Assembly: GCA_016717115.1 (NCBI GenBank)
Contig: JADKGE010000003.1
Location: 62,001 to 126,000 of the forward strand
Length of the DNA: 64,000 nt
Source: Actinomycetota bacterium
GTDB lineage: Bacteria > Actinomycetota > Actinomycetes > S36-B12
Direction: 5' to 3'
This document shows, in pieces, positions 50,116 to 60,427 of this stretch. The notes below the pieces were generated by a model. That model worked only from the letters and a program-made list of their open reading frames with translations, searched no databases and was not told the origin of the DNA. The translations under genes were made by a program, and so were the position numbers. The stretch's first letter is position 1, and each line of letters starts with the position of its first letter.

Positions 50116-50442
50116 CTAGACCGTGTGGGCGCGGCCCCAGCGGGAAAGTGCCACGAGCACGGGTTCGAGGGTCCGGCCGGCGTCCGTCAGCGAGTACTCC
50201 ACCCTGGGCGGGACCTCGGCGTAGATGCGACGCTCAACAAGCCCGTGGGCCTCGAGTCCGCGGAGCCGGTCAGTGAGCGTCTTGGGGCTGATGCCGTCCA
50301 ACGAACGACGAAGCTCCCCGAATCGCTTGGTGCCGCCAAGGAGATCGCGGACGACGAGGATGGTCCACTTCCCGTCAAGGGCCACGAGCGCACGCGTGAC
50401 GGGGCAACTGCCGTCTTCGCAGGGCTCAAAGTCGCTGGTCAT
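50116..50442 (-). CDS. HxlR-family transcriptional regulator
   Basis: A compact 108-residue HxlR protein: CPVTRALVALDGKWTILVVR, DLLGGTKRFGELRRSLDGIS, PKTLTDRLRGLEAHGLVERR. The Cys in EDGSCPVT near residue 13 is the redox or aldehyde-sensing Cys of many HxlR proteins. Divergent from the membrane protein gene at 50542, which it probably controls together with the methyltransferase that follows. Confidence 0.9.
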   Translation of the reverse strand: MTSDFEPCEDGSCPVTRALVALDGKWTILVVRDLLGGTKRFGELRRSLDGISPKTLTDRLRGLEAHGLVERRIYAEVPPRVEYSLTDAGRTLEPVLVALSRWGRAHTV

Positions 50443-50541
50443 AGCAATAGTTCCCTTCAGGAAACTGGATTACAGATTGACAACTGATTCCCGATGGTAC
50501 CTAGTGTGACGGGCCTATGCATTCGACAGAGGGGATTCATC

Positions 50542-50946
50542 ATGCGAGGCCTACGATTCACGTTGCGATTCATCGCTGTGGTCCAGTTCTTCTTCGGCGT
50601 CCTGTTCACGTTCGCCCCCGGAGCCGCCGACGGTCTTCTTGGGCTCGAGCCGACGGCGCCGGGATGGGTCGAGTGGCTCTTCGTGATGATGGGCGCCCGA
50701 TTCCTCGGCTACGGAGTGGGGATGCTCGTCGCGTCCCGCGATCCGCTAGCCCATCAGTCGTGGATCAACACGATGATCGGTATCCAGGTCATCGACTGGG
50801 TTGCGACAGTCGGATTCCTGCTGGCTGGTGACCTGCCGCTCAGCCACGTGCTCAGCGCCCTCGTCCTTCCGGTCATCTTCGTGGCCGCGCTGACGTGGTG
50901 GCATCCCCGACGCGCCGCTGGTGCTGCGGCGACGGTGCTGGCGTGA
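50542..50946 (+). CDS. Four-helix membrane protein (DoxX-like)
   Basis: A 134-residue protein with four membrane helices (FIAVVQFFFGVLFTFAPGAA, LFVMMGARFLGYGVGMLVAS, MIGIQVIDWVATVGFLLAGD, ALVLPVIFVAALTWW). The pattern resembles DoxX/DUF4345-like small membrane proteins but I cannot name the family. Its stop overlaps the methyltransferase GTG (GTGA), so the two are coupled, and an HxlR regulator is divergent. Confidence 0.75.
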   Translation: MRGLRFTLRFIAVVQFFFGVLFTFAPGAADGLLGLEPTAPGWVEWLFVMMGARFLGYGVGMLVASRDPLAHQSWINTMIGIQVIDWVATVGFLLAGDLPLSHVLSALVLPVIFVAALTWWHPRRAAGAAATVLA

Positions 50947-51536
50947 TCGCGATGGAGTCCCAGTACCGCCTCATGTACCGGCTGGGCCTAACCCCCTGGG
51001 ACCAGGACACGATTCCCACCGAGCTGACGCAGATGATCGAAGGTGCCGGAGCGCAACCGCCCGGATTGGCCCTGGACATCGGCTGCGGCACCGGACGTCA
51101 CGCCGACTACATGGCGAGCCGCGGCTGGCACGTTACGGCCTTCGACGTCTCATCCCGAGCAATTGAGGAGGCCCGGCGACGGCGAGCCGACATCGATTGG
51201 CACGCCGTCGGGCTTGGCGCACCGTCGTTGGATCCGGTCCTTGGTCGCCTGGCCGGTCGCGTCACTCTGGTGCTCGACATCGGATGCCTGCACGGACTCG
51301 ACACCCGGGGCCGCGCCGCGTGGGCATCCACCGTCAACAGGGTGGCCGCGCCCGGGGCCCGCCTTCTGCTTCGCGCGGCACCGTCACGAGGGACCGGTTT
51401 CATCACCCCACGGGGGATCGATCCCGCAGAGGTCTCAGCCCTGTTGGGTCCCGAGTGGAGTCGGGCCGGCCACCCATCGCATCAGTGGGACGTCCATGTG
51501 AGATCCATTTTGGGGGCGCCTCCGTTCAGATGTTAA
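50943..51536 (+). CDS. SAM-dependent methyltransferase
   Basis: A 197-residue class I methyltransferase; start GTG 50943 overlaps the preceding stop, with ATG 50952 as alternative. Motif I is LALDIGCGTGRHADYMASRG, followed by VTAFDVSSRAIEEARRR (motif II) and VTLVLDIGCLHGLDTRGR. It is of the small tellurite/thiopurine-like type. The acceptor is unknown. Coupling to a membrane protein and an HxlR regulator suggests modification of a small toxic compound. Confidence 0.87.
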   Translation: MIAMESQYRLMYRLGLTPWDQDTIPTELTQMIEGAGAQPPGLALDIGCGTGRHADYMASRGWHVTAFDVSSRAIEEARRRRADIDWHAVGLGAPSLDPVLGRLAGRVTLVLDIGCLHGLDTRGRAAWASTVNRVAAPGARLLLRAAPSRGTGFITPRGIDPAEVSALLGPEWSRAGHPSHQWDVHVRSILGAPPFRC

Positions 51537-51542
51537 AACTTG

Positions 51543-51571
51543 TTGACATGGAGTCAGGCACGCTTTACATT
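51543..51571 (+). promoter_or_regulatory. Sigma-70 promoter with perfect -35
   Basis: TTGACA (51543-51548), 17-base spacer, TACATT (51566-51571), the best canonical promoter in the window. It drives the membrane-protein/XRE pair. Around it are GTGTT/AACAC inverted arms (51575-51579 and 51593-51597), a possible XRE operator just after the start site. Confidence 0.75.
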
Positions 51572-51618
51572 AGGTGTGTTAAGAATGTTTGACAACACGT
51601 CGACCGCAGGAGGTCAAG

Positions 51619-52071
51619 ATGCCATTCGAGGAGAAGGCAACGTGGGTCAGTGTGGTGGTCGGACTGCTGGTGCCCGTCGTGTACTTCGCAACGGTGCTGC
51701 CCCAACTCGCCGACACCGCGGCGGCGGACATCGCGTATCAGAGGTCCCTGATCATCGCCGTCATCGCGTCGATCATCCTCATCATCCTCGGCACCATCGC
51801 GATGGCGATCGCCACCGCCGTGGGCGCCGAGATCACTGGGACCGGCTCTGTCGACGACATCGACCGCAAGGACGAGCGCGACGTCAGCATCAGCCGGCGC
51901 GGTGACGTGGTCGGGTACTACGTGGCCTCGATTGGGGCCGTGGGCGCGCTGATCCTCACCATGCTCGAGTACGACTACTTCTGGATCGCGAACACGCTCT
52001 ACCTGTCGTTCGTGCTCGCCGGGTTCGTGGCGGGGACCGTCAAGTTGCGCGCGTATCGCCGGGGCTTCTGA
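51619..52071 (+). CDS. Four-helix membrane protein partnered with XRE regulator
   Basis: A 150-residue protein from ATG 51619 (GGAGG upstream) with four membrane helices; the loop DRKDERDVSISRRGDVVGYY is typical of the DUF2178-like group of membrane proteins that are paired with XRE regulators. The stop and the XRE start share a base (TGATG), so both are made together. Function unknown. Confidence 0.75.
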   Translation: MPFEEKATWVSVVVGLLVPVVYFATVLPQLADTAAADIAYQRSLIIAVIASIILIILGTIAMAIATAVGAEITGTGSVDDIDRKDERDVSISRRGDVVGYYVASIGAVGALILTMLEYDYFWIANTLYLSFVLAGFVAGTVKLRAYRRGF

Positions 52072-52295
52072 TGGTCCGGCCCACGCGCGTCACCAACCGG
52101 ATCCGGGCCTTGCGGTTCGCCGCAGACGAGATGACCCAGGCTGACCTGGCCGACCTCGTCGGAGTGACCCGCCAGACCATCATCGCGATCGAGCAGGGCA
52201 GGTACTCACCCTCGCTGGAGGTGGCGTTTCGGATCGCCCACGCCCTTCGGGTGCCCCTCGCCGAGGTCTTCACCTATCCGCAGGAGGAGTCATGA
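52071..52295 (+). CDS. XRE-family HTH regulator (small)
   Basis: A 74-residue Cro/C1-type protein: RIRALRFAADEMTQADLADL, VGVTRQTIIAIEQGRYSPSL, EVAFRIAHALRVPLAEVFTY. This short type (YozG-like) regularly lies next to a membrane protein gene as here. The start overlaps the previous stop. Binding to the inverted arms after the promoter at 51543 would give autoregulation. Confidence 0.9.
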   Translation: MVRPTRVTNRIRALRFAADEMTQADLADLVGVTRQTIIAIEQGRYSPSLEVAFRIAHALRVPLAEVFTYPQEES

Positions 52296-52417
52296 ACGAG
52301 TTCCGCAATCAGACGTCGACGGCCATCACCGTCGGTGTGCTTCCCATCCTCGCAACCGCCGCAGCAGCTCCGAGACTCGAGGGGAGCCCATCATGGGCAT
52401 CGACCACCGCGTCCTGA
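52292..52417 (+). CDS. Possible 41-residue peptide coupled to XRE gene
   Basis: ATG 52292 overlaps the XRE stop (ATGA) and opens a frame MNEFRNQTSTAITVGVLPIL ending ATAAAAPRLEGSPSWASTTAS at TGA 52417, overlapping the next gene's start. One hydrophobic stretch. It could be a truncated third member of the operon; support is only the overlap. Confidence 0.25.
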   Translation: MNEFRNQTSTAITVGVLPILATAAAAPRLEGSPSWASTTAS

Positions 52418-53157
52418 TCCTTGGCGCGACCGGCCGCACCGGCGGCTGCGCGCTCACGCAACTGCTCGAGCGCGGCGTGCCGGTGCGGGCGATCGTCCGC
52501 TCGGCCGCGCGCCTGCCCGAGGGATCTGTGGGCAATCCGCTGCTCGAGGTGGTCGAGGCCGACGTGCTGGCGCTGCCGACTGAGGTGCTGGCCGAGCACC
52601 TGGCCGGCTGCGACACCGTCATCTCGTGCCTTGGCCACACGATCAGCGTGCGCGGCGTCCTCGGGCCGCCCCACGACCTGGTCGGGCAAGCCGTGCGGCT
52701 CGTGCGCGACGCGGTTGACACCAGCCAGCGCAAGCAGTCCGCGGCGGGGCAACCCGCCGCACCGGTGCGCCTGATCCTCATGAGCAGCGTGTCGGTTAAC
52801 CAGCCTGAGCGTGCTGACGCGCGGCGGGGTCGCGGCGAGCGCGCGTACATGTGGGGAATGCGAGCGCTGGTGCCGCCGGCGCGCGACAACCAGCGCGCCG
52901 CCGACTTCCTGGTGCATGAGGTGGGGCCCGCCGACGCCAACCTGCAGTGGGTGATCGTACGGCCCGACACCCTGACCGAGGGTGCGGTCGCCGAGTACCG
53001 CGTGCACGAGGCCCTGGTGTCCAGCCTCTTCAAGCCAGACAGCACCCGCATGTCCGAGGTGGCCCACTTCATGTGCGAACTGGCCACGGACGACGCGACA
53101 TGGAAGCGGTGGCGCAGCCGGATGCCGGTGATCGTCGACGCCCAGCCGCCCGCCTGA
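52393..53157 (+). CDS. NAD(P)-binding atypical SDR / epimerase-like protein
   Basis: A 254-residue Rossmann protein: VLILGATGRTGGCALTQLLE (GxxGxxG nucleotide site), then VVEADVL, CDTVISCLGH, RLILMSSVSVNQPER and VIVRPDTL. It belongs to the NmrA/SDR_a5 group, which bind NAD(P)H and act as reductases or redox sensors. GAGGGGAG lies before the ATG. It follows the XRE pair without a clear promoter, so it may be part of that transcript. Confidence 0.87.
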   Translation: MGIDHRVLILGATGRTGGCALTQLLERGVPVRAIVRSAARLPEGSVGNPLLEVVEADVLALPTEVLAEHLAGCDTVISCLGHTISVRGVLGPPHDLVGQAVRLVRDAVDTSQRKQSAAGQPAAPVRLILMSSVSVNQPERADARRGRGERAYMWGMRALVPPARDNQRAADFLVHEVGPADANLQWVIVRPDTLTEGAVAEYRVHEALVSSLFKPDSTRMSEVAHFMCELATDDATWKRWRSRMPVIVDAQPPA

Positions 53158-53261
53158 CCCGGGCCGGCACCGCGGGGCCGATCGATCGGCGAGGGCGGCG
53201 TTCGGTCCGTGCGGGGCTGGAGCGAAGGGACACCCGGTGGCCCGGGAGGAAGAGTGGGGGC

Positions 53262-54515
53262 ATGAGATCACACCGCCTCTCTCGTCTTGGGATTGTCGTC
53301 GCAACCCTTGCGGCGTGGACGCTCAGCACGACAGCCATAGCGCAGTTGACGCCCGCGGGTGCCGAGACAGTTGCGGCCAACGTCCAGGTGGACGTCGCTC
53401 CCGATAGCCAAGCGGTCGGCGCCGAGACGTCCGGGCGCGCGGTGGTCGTCATCGAGGGCGGCGGCAGTCCGCACCCGTTCACGAGTCCGTGGGCCGCGTG
53501 CGACGGCGGCCGGCCCCAGTACGTCCAGGCGCTGCTCGACGCCGGGTTGCCGGTGTTCACGGCGCCGGGGTTCGGCAACACGTACACCAGCACGGCTGGG
53601 CAATCGGGCTGCCCCCCGCAACCGCCGATCGAGGTTCAGTGGAACACGTCGGAGTACCCGACGCAGGCCGGCCAGGCGGTGCTCGGCCTGCTGGGGTATC
53701 TGCACGCGACCTACGGCTACCGCACGTTCGACCTCGTGGGATACAGCTACGGCGGCGTGGTCGCCCGGGCGACCGTGGCAACTCTCAAGCAGCGGCCGCC
53801 GGCGGGCACTATGGCGCCTGCGTTCTCATACGCCCAGGCCGCCGTCGACGCCGGCATCGTGATCCCCTCTCTCGTCACGCTCAACTCGCCGCATCTGGGT
53901 GGGCCGGCGTACGACATCGCGGCGGATCCGGCCGTGTACCTGCGGCCTGTCACCGAGGCATGGGGCCGCCAGTTCGCCAACTCGTCCAAGAGTCTCATCG
54001 AATTTCAGCGCACGGCGGGGGCTGGCTCCATCCACGTGCTCGTGACGAGTGCGCATGCGAAGCGCAACCCGGACAGCTGGGACGCCCAGCAGGTGGGCGT
54101 GCTCGATGGTGTCGCGCTCACGCTGATCGCGGGCGACTATTGCGGCAAGACGTGCGGCGACGACCGCCCTTCCGCTGGTGGCGGCCCCAGGAAGAACCTG
54201 CGCACCGATGGGACGGTGCCCGTCTACAGCCAGCTCATGCTGCCGTGCCCGACGGCGTGCCCCGCGCCGCCCGGGTCGGTCTACATCCCCAAGGGCCTGG
54301 TCCCTGAGGAGACCGTTGTGCGCAAGACGTTCCCCACCGTGCACTCGACGTTCGTCACCAAGGGGCTCGGGCTGCCGGAGGCCCGGGCTGTCTCGCGGAA
54401 CCCGGCCGCGATCTCCTACCTGGTGGCCACCATGGTCGCGCAGTGGCAGTCAGCGGGGCGAGGCTGCTGCCGCGGACCCGATGACACGACACGGATCTCG
54501 GCGGCTTGTGGCTAG
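53262..54515 (+). CDS. Secreted alpha/beta hydrolase (lipase-like)
   Basis: A 417-residue exported protein from ATG 53262 (GGGAGGA upstream) with signal peptide (LGIVVATLAAWTLSTTAIAQ). The fold shows RAVVVIEGGG, the nucleophile elbow FDLVGYSYGGVVARA with Ser near residue 163, LVTLNSPHLGGPAYD and a final His (FPTVHSTFVTKG). This is the pattern of extracellular lipases/triacylglycerol hydrolases with a 'GGG' loop. Its end overlaps by four bases the end of the convergent ABC permease gene. Confidence 0.8.
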   Translation: MRSHRLSRLGIVVATLAAWTLSTTAIAQLTPAGAETVAANVQVDVAPDSQAVGAETSGRAVVVIEGGGSPHPFTSPWAACDGGRPQYVQALLDAGLPVFTAPGFGNTYTSTAGQSGCPPQPPIEVQWNTSEYPTQAGQAVLGLLGYLHATYGYRTFDLVGYSYGGVVARATVATLKQRPPAGTMAPAFSYAQAAVDAGIVIPSLVTLNSPHLGGPAYDIAADPAVYLRPVTEAWGRQFANSSKSLIEFQRTAGAGSIHVLVTSAHAKRNPDSWDAQQVGVLDGVALTLIAGDYCGKTCGDDRPSAGGGPRKNLRTDGTVPVYSQLMLPCPTACPAPPGSVYIPKGLVPEETVVRKTFPTVHSTFVTKGLGLPEARAVSRNPAAISYLVATMVAQWQSAGRGCCRGPDDTTRISAACG

Positions 54516-55347
54516 GCGTCGCGTCGCTTGAGAAGGTATCCCGCGACGAGGATCAGTGCGATGGTCCAGGCGGCGAAGACCCCGAAGCCCTGCCAGGCGG
54601 TCAGCAGGTCGGTGGGGGCCTGAATGGTGGTGGTGATGCGTTGCCCTGCGTTGGTGGGCAGGTAGGCGTAGACGTAGCGTCCCCAGTCGCCGGGCAGCAG
54701 CAGGGCAAGGGGTGACAGGACAAGGACGAAGCCGATGATGGCCGTGATCGCCCCGGCGGTGTGGCGCGGGAGCGCACCGATGGCGATGGCGAACACGCCG
54801 AGGAGGGCCGCATAGAGGCCGACGCCCAGAATGGCCTGCAGAACTCCCGAGTCGCCGAGGGAGACCTCAACGCGTGAGCTCAGGATGGCCGCACCGATCA
54901 TGAAGGAGGTGAAGGCAGCGACTTCCGCGACGACGAAGACGAGCGCGGCGAAGACGAGCGCTTTGGCCACGAGCACGGGGGTACGCCGGGGCACGGCGAG
55001 CAGCGTGGCACGGATCGTGCCACTGGAGTACTCGCCGGTGACGATCAGGACGCCCAGGACGCAGATGGCGAGTTGGCTGAACTGGAATCCCGAGCCGAGG
55101 ATCTGCCCGGTCGGGTCGAGCATGACGGCCTGACGCTGGCCGTCGGTCACGGCGGCCCACTGTGACACGGTCAGCCAGTTGAACAGTGCCGTGAAACTGA
55201 TGGTGACAACGACCAGGGCGACCAGTGCCCAGATGGTGGAGCGGACCGAGCGGATCTTGGTCCATTCGGACTGGAGCTCGCCGGCGAAGTCGGCTGCTGC
55301 GGACGGAGGAACCGCGGTGGGTTGCGAGGCGGGCATCAGGGTGGTGC

Positions 55348-55351
<4 letters not shown>
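54512..55351 (-). CDS. ABC-2 type transporter permease
   Basis: A 279-residue membrane protein with six hydrophobic segments and the family lead FAGELQSEWTKIRSVRSTIW; VTGEYSSGTIRATLLAVPRR is the conserved cytoplasmic loop of BcrB-like permeases. Its ATG overlaps the ATPase stop (ATGA), so it forms an exporter with that protein. Substrate unknown. Confidence 0.9.
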
Positions 55352-56310
<959 letters not shown>

Positions 56311-56378
56311 GTGGTTCCTCACTGCTTGGCGTGCATCGATGGACCGTCGATCGACGGTTCGTGGACGACGGGGCTGCG

Positions 56379-56582
56379 TCAGGGCGTTGGGGGGTGCTTC
56401 ATGTCCCAGGCGGCGCCGAGGGCCATGCCCGAGCCAGTTCCGATGGCGAGGCCGAGTGCAAGCGCTGTGCCCCCGCCCATCAGCACACCGAACGTGACGC
56501 CTAGCCCAGTCCCGATGGCGATGCCGGTGCTCAGCCCAAGGGAACTCGGGGCCTTGTCGGGTTGGGCGGCTGGTGTGGTCAT
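56379..56582 (-). CDS. Glycine-zipper small membrane protein
   Basis: A 67-residue protein, almost entirely a Gly/Ala/Leu-rich hydrophobic hairpin (LGLSTGIAIGTGLGVTFGVL, GGGTALALGLAIGTGSGMAL) between short polar ends. Glycine-zipper patterns allow tight helix packing or membrane insertion. Its ATG overlaps the DUF2510 stop (ATGA) and it precedes the ABC ATPase by 68 bases, so it probably belongs to the exporter operon, perhaps as cargo or accessory subunit. Confidence 0.75.
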   Translation of the reverse strand: MTTPAAQPDKAPSSLGLSTGIAIGTGLGVTFGVLMGGGTALALGLAIGTGSGMALGAAWDMKHPPTP

Positions 56583-56905
56583 GACTGGACCTGCCTGGTC
56601 TCGCGCCGGGCAGTCTCTGCGTTCCAGGCGTTGCCGTCCCAGTACCGCAACAGCGTGGCGTCATTGTGGTCGGGGAACCACCCGGGAAGGCGTGGGCCGG
56701 ACGGCGGCGTTGGGTTCTCGGCACGTCGTGCCGCGTGCCACAGGCCGACGACGATCACGACGACGCCGCCGATCAGCATCACGACGCTGAGCATGCTGAC
56801 CATGTCGCGCAGGAAGCCGACGGACATGGACAGCGATACCGAGCGCGCTATCAACGCGATGAGGAAGAACAGCGCGCCGTAGAGGAGTTCCGATGTCGTG
56901 GTCAT
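56579..56905 (-). CDS. DUF2510 membrane protein
   Basis: A 108-residue protein from ATG 56905 with two membrane helices (ELLYGALFFLIALIARSVSL; MLSVVMLIGGVVVIVVGLWH) and a C-terminal DUF2510 motif PGWFPDHNDATLLRYWDGNAW, the short aromatic domain common in actinobacterial membrane proteins. Upstream in-frame starts at 56911 and 56932 are open. First gene of a four-gene leftward set ending with the ABC-2 permease. Confidence 0.82.
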   Translation of the reverse strand: MTTTSELLYGALFFLIALIARSVSLSMSVGFLRDMVSMLSVVMLIGGVVVIVVGLWHAARRAENPTPPSGPRLPGWFPDHNDATLLRYWDGNAWNAETARRETRQVQS

Positions 56906-57207
56906 GCGCATCGTTCCGAATGGCTTGGGCACGGAGCCCTCATTCCATAGGCGACGCTCCTGAGTGCGTGGTCACCATACGGGACCGCCAACAAGGCATC
57001 TGTCTTCGACGATAGCCCTATTCGCGCGGCCGAGCTCCCACTCGAGTGTCCGTTGGCGTCCGCCGTGTTGCTCGAATGCCGGCGAAACCGTTGCCCCGCA
57101 ACGGATTTGACGGTGGCCGGGGAACTGCTTCATCGCTGTGAGATGTGACGAAGCCCTCGCGCGATGAGACAGGTCCATACGATGAAGGTTTGAACTGGTC
57201 CAGGTTG

Positions 57208-57900
57208 ATGCCGCTCCACTACAGCGACAACGACCTGCGGCAGATGTATGCCGGCCAGCGCGGCAACGTCACGGCGCGCCGATTCGCCCGCTTCTGGGCG
57301 ACGCTGTTCGCCTGGGGTGTAGCGCCCCGACGGTGGGTGACTCTCGAGGTGGTCGGGCGCACTTCGGGCAAGGCGCTCCGCTTCCCCCTCGGTGAGGCCG
57401 ACCTGGACGGAAGGCGATACCTCGTGTCGATGCTCGGGAACGACAGCAACTGGGTGCGCAACGTACGGGCTGCCAACGGGCTGGTGTTCCTGGTCCGTCG
57501 CACGAGGGTCCCCTGCCTTCTGGTGGAGATTCCGGTGGATGAGCGGGCGCCGATCATCAGGAGGTATCTCCATCAGGTTCCGGGCGCACGCCCTCACATC
57601 CCCGTCGACCGGCACGCCGACGTCTACGGCTCTGCCGGCACAACGAGCAGGCGCGGTATGCGCGTTCATCGTCGCTGGGGCCGTGATCACGATCGCGATA
57701 CTGAGCGTGAGTTTCGACCCCGTCCCTCAGTCGCCGCGCTACTCGTGCCGGTGGTCCTCGCCCTGGCTGCCGCCACAGCCTGCCTTTGCATCACTCTCGT
57801 TCGAACCCCCAGGCTCCGAGCCCTCGGCCTAGCCGTGTTCTTCTCGGGAGTCGGCGTCGGCCTCCTTCGGGCACACCCAGCGACCTCCGCAGCGGCGTGA
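57208..57900 (+). CDS. Deazaflavin (F420)-dependent nitroreductase-like protein with membrane tail
   Basis: A 230-residue protein from ATG 57208 (GTG 57145 is an in-frame alternative). Residues 30-130 match the Ddn-like split barrel: RRWVTLEVVGRTSGKALRFP, LGNDSNWVRNVRAANG, VEIPVDERAPIIRRYLHQVP. The family normally ends soon after; here a basic linker and two membrane helices (ALLVPVVLALAAATACLCIT, GLAVFFSGVGVGLLRAHP) follow, either a fusion or read-through past a frameshifted end. F420 use is known for the family, not shown here. Confidence 0.78.
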   Translation: MPLHYSDNDLRQMYAGQRGNVTARRFARFWATLFAWGVAPRRWVTLEVVGRTSGKALRFPLGEADLDGRRYLVSMLGNDSNWVRNVRAANGLVFLVRRTRVPCLLVEIPVDERAPIIRRYLHQVPGARPHIPVDRHADVYGSAGTTSRRGMRVHRRWGRDHDRDTEREFRPRPSVAALLVPVVLALAAATACLCITLVRTPRLRALGLAVFFSGVGVGLLRAHPATSAAA

Positions 57901-57988
57901 CGTGCCGAGGGCGTGAGTGACACGAGCAGTGGCGCGAGAGGGCACCCCCTTTGTGCCCCGGGGCTGGTTGAGGAATGGATCGCCCCAG

Positions 57989-60427
57989 TCAGTAGCAGGG
58001 ATATGCGTGGTCCAGGAGTGGGGTGAGCTGGTCGGCCGGTACGGCAGGGGAGTAGAGGAAGCCCTGTGCCGAGGGGCAGCCCATCCGACGGAGACGCGTG
58101 GCCTGGTCAGGCTGTTCGACACCCTCGGCGGTGACGGTGATATCGAGAATGCGGGCGAGGGCGATGATGCCGGCGACAAGTCGATGATCGTGGTCGAGCA
58201 GGACGGAATCGGTGATGAAGCTGCGGTCGATCTTGATGACGTCGATCGGGTAGTGATTCAGGTAGGTCAGGGACCCGTAGCCGGTGCCGAAATCGTCGAT
58301 CGCGATGCCGATGCCGCGTTCATGGATGCCGGCGAGGTTGTCAAGTGCTGTGGCGGTGCGCCGCAGCAGCGCAGTCTCTGTGATCTCGATGCAGAGCCGA
58401 CCGGGGTCCAAACCGCTCGCTGCCAGTGCGTCGTCGATGGTTGGGAGGAGCCCGGTCTCGCCGATCTGAAGCGCGGACTCGTTGATCCGCACCGTCAGGT
58501 GCCGGTCTGGCCGGCCGGCGGCCCATGCAGCTCCTTCACGGCAGGCCTCGTGCAGGGCCCAGTTGCCGATGTCCAGGATCAATCCGGTGTCCTCGGCGAC
58601 GTCGATGAACTGGTCGGCGGACCATATCGATCCGTCGGGATGGTGCCAGCGCATCAGCGCCTCGACAGCGATCACGGCACCAGACGTCAGGTCGACCTCG
58701 GGCTGGTACCACACGGCGAGCTGGTGGCGTTCGAGCGCATGCCGCAGATCACCCTCGACCGCCAGATGCTTGGTGATGGCGGTTCGCAGGTCCTCGTTGA
58801 ACACCGCCACTCGGTCGCGGCCCGACTCCTTCGCGGCGTACATCGCAGTGTCGGCTTCTCGAAGCAGGTCTCCGGCGTTCCCGACGTCAGTGGCAAACGC
58901 CACTCCGACGCTCGCAGTGGTGTACAGCTCAGCCCCGGCCACGGTGAACGGGGTCTGGAACGCCTCCACCAGACGCGATGCCACTTGGCCGGCGACTGCC
59001 GGGTCGTCCAAGTCCCGCATGGCGACGACGAACTCATCTCCGCCGAGTCGGGCCACGAGGTCGCCGGCGCGTACGACGTGCTCGACGCGGGCCGCAGCGG
59101 CGATGAGCAGCTCATCACCGGCGGCATGCCCCATGGTGTCGTTGACATCCTTGAACCGGTCCAGATCCATCATCAGAACTGCCGTCGTCCGGCCCGATCG
59201 GCGCGCTCCGCTCATTGCGCGGGTGATCTCGTCAATCACCGCCGATCGGTTCGCCAGCCCGGTCAACGGGTCGTGGGTCGCCATTACCTGCAAGGCGTCG
59301 GACGCGTTCTTGCGCTCGGTGAAGTCGCGACTGGTCTCGATCACATGGGCGACGGCCCCGTCGCTGTCGAATCCGGGGGCGACAGTCGTCTCGTACCAGC
59401 GATGACCCTCGGCGTTGACCATCTCGAACTCGTACGTGACCGGCTCCCCGGTGGTGAACACCTTGCGCCGATGCGCTTCCCAGGACTCCGCAAGGTCACT
59501 TGCATAGCCCATCTCTTGAAAGGTCTTGCCGATCCACTGGTCGAGCGGGGTGCCGGATACCTCGACGGCCCTCCGGTTCACATACTCAATCCGTCCGTCA
59601 CGCCCGATTTGGATCGTGACATCCCGTGAAGTGTCGAGCACCACACGCAGCAGTTCTTCGCTGGTGGCCAAGGCTCGCTCGGCGCGTGCCCGGTCAGTGA
59701 TATCCCGGGCAGCGGCCAAGACCCCGGCAACCTCGCCGCGTTGATCTCGATAGACGGTCGCGTTGTACAGAACCTCGCTGACAGTGCCATCGGCGTGACG
59801 GATGGCCAGCGGGTAGTCGGTGACCGAGCCTGCGGCGAATGCCTGGAGGTAGCCGTCACGGGCCAGTTCTGGATCGGTGAAGTAGCCGGCGAAATCGCTG
59901 CCGATCAGGCCTTCTCGTGGGACGCCGGTGACGATCTCGGTGGCCGCGTTGACGTCGGTGATGACGCCGGCCGCGCTGATCGTGACCAACGGATCGAGGC
60001 TCACTTCGATCAGGCTCCGCGAGTACCCGGCTGACTGCGCGAGCTCCGCAACCGCGCGCTCGCGATCGCTGACATCGATGAATGTCACGATGACCTGCTC
60101 CAGCTGGCCGGAATCGTCGATGATGGGAAGCGCGTTGACCTCCATCCAGACGTCGGGACTCATTGGCGGACGGATGATCATGATGAGCCCGCGCACCGCT
60201 TGCTGGGTGGCGAGGACCTGCATGACCGGGAAGCGCTCCAGCGCCATCGGCGAGTGATCGGACTCGAGGAACACCCACTCGGGGTCGGTCGCGAGTCGGC
60301 CTTCTAGGTCCTGGAGTCCCAGAAGGGCGCGGGCACGGTCATTGGCCTCGACTATGGCGGTGTCGGCAGCGTGGATCACCACTCCGGCGTCCAGCGCCGC
60401 GAGAAGGGCTTCGTACCTGCTCAGCAC
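57989..60427 (-). CDS. PAS-PAS-PAS-GGDEF-EAL cyclic di-GMP protein
   Basis: An 812-residue soluble protein. Three PAS domains fill residues 1-380 (each ending in a DITDRARAE- or DFTERKNA-type link). GGDEF follows (HDPLTGLANRSAVIDEITRA; active site RLGGDEFVV near 460; RAGD inhibition site before it), then EAL with VEALMRWHHPDGSIW near 592, VRINESALQ, CIEITETAL, DDFGTGYGSL, KIDRSFI and AEGVEQ. All key residues of both synthase and phosphodiesterase domains look intact, so it may make or break c-di-GMP depending on the PAS signal. Confidence 0.93.
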   Translation of the reverse strand: MLSRYEALLAALDAGVVIHAADTAIVEANDRARALLGLQDLEGRLATDPEWVFLESDHSPMALERFPVMQVLATQQAVRGLIMIIRPPMSPDVWMEVNALPIIDDSGQLEQVIVTFIDVSDRERAVAELAQSAGYSRSLIEVSLDPLVTISAAGVITDVNAATEIVTGVPREGLIGSDFAGYFTDPELARDGYLQAFAAGSVTDYPLAIRHADGTVSEVLYNATVYRDQRGEVAGVLAAARDITDRARAERALATSEELLRVVLDTSRDVTIQIGRDGRIEYVNRRAVEVSGTPLDQWIGKTFQEMGYASDLAESWEAHRRKVFTTGEPVTYEFEMVNAEGHRWYETTVAPGFDSDGAVAHVIETSRDFTERKNASDALQVMATHDPLTGLANRSAVIDEITRAMSGARRSGRTTAVLMMDLDRFKDVNDTMGHAAGDELLIAAAARVEHVVRAGDLVARLGGDEFVVAMRDLDDPAVAGQVASRLVEAFQTPFTVAGAELYTTASVGVAFATDVGNAGDLLREADTAMYAAKESGRDRVAVFNEDLRTAITKHLAVEGDLRHALERHQLAVWYQPEVDLTSGAVIAVEALMRWHHPDGSIWSADQFIDVAEDTGLILDIGNWALHEACREGAAWAAGRPDRHLTVRINESALQIGETGLLPTIDDALAASGLDPGRLCIEITETALLRRTATALDNLAGIHERGIGIAIDDFGTGYGSLTYLNHYPIDVIKIDRSFITDSVLLDHDHRLVAGIIALARILDITVTAEGVEQPDQATRLRRMGCPSAQGFLYSPAVPADQLTPLLDHAYPCY

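Noticed and set aside
57917..59629. Long plus-strand open frame (570 codons)
   Set aside because: It lies antisense to the well-supported PAS-GGDEF-EAL gene; high GC keeps the opposite frame open, and it shows no domain or ribosome site.
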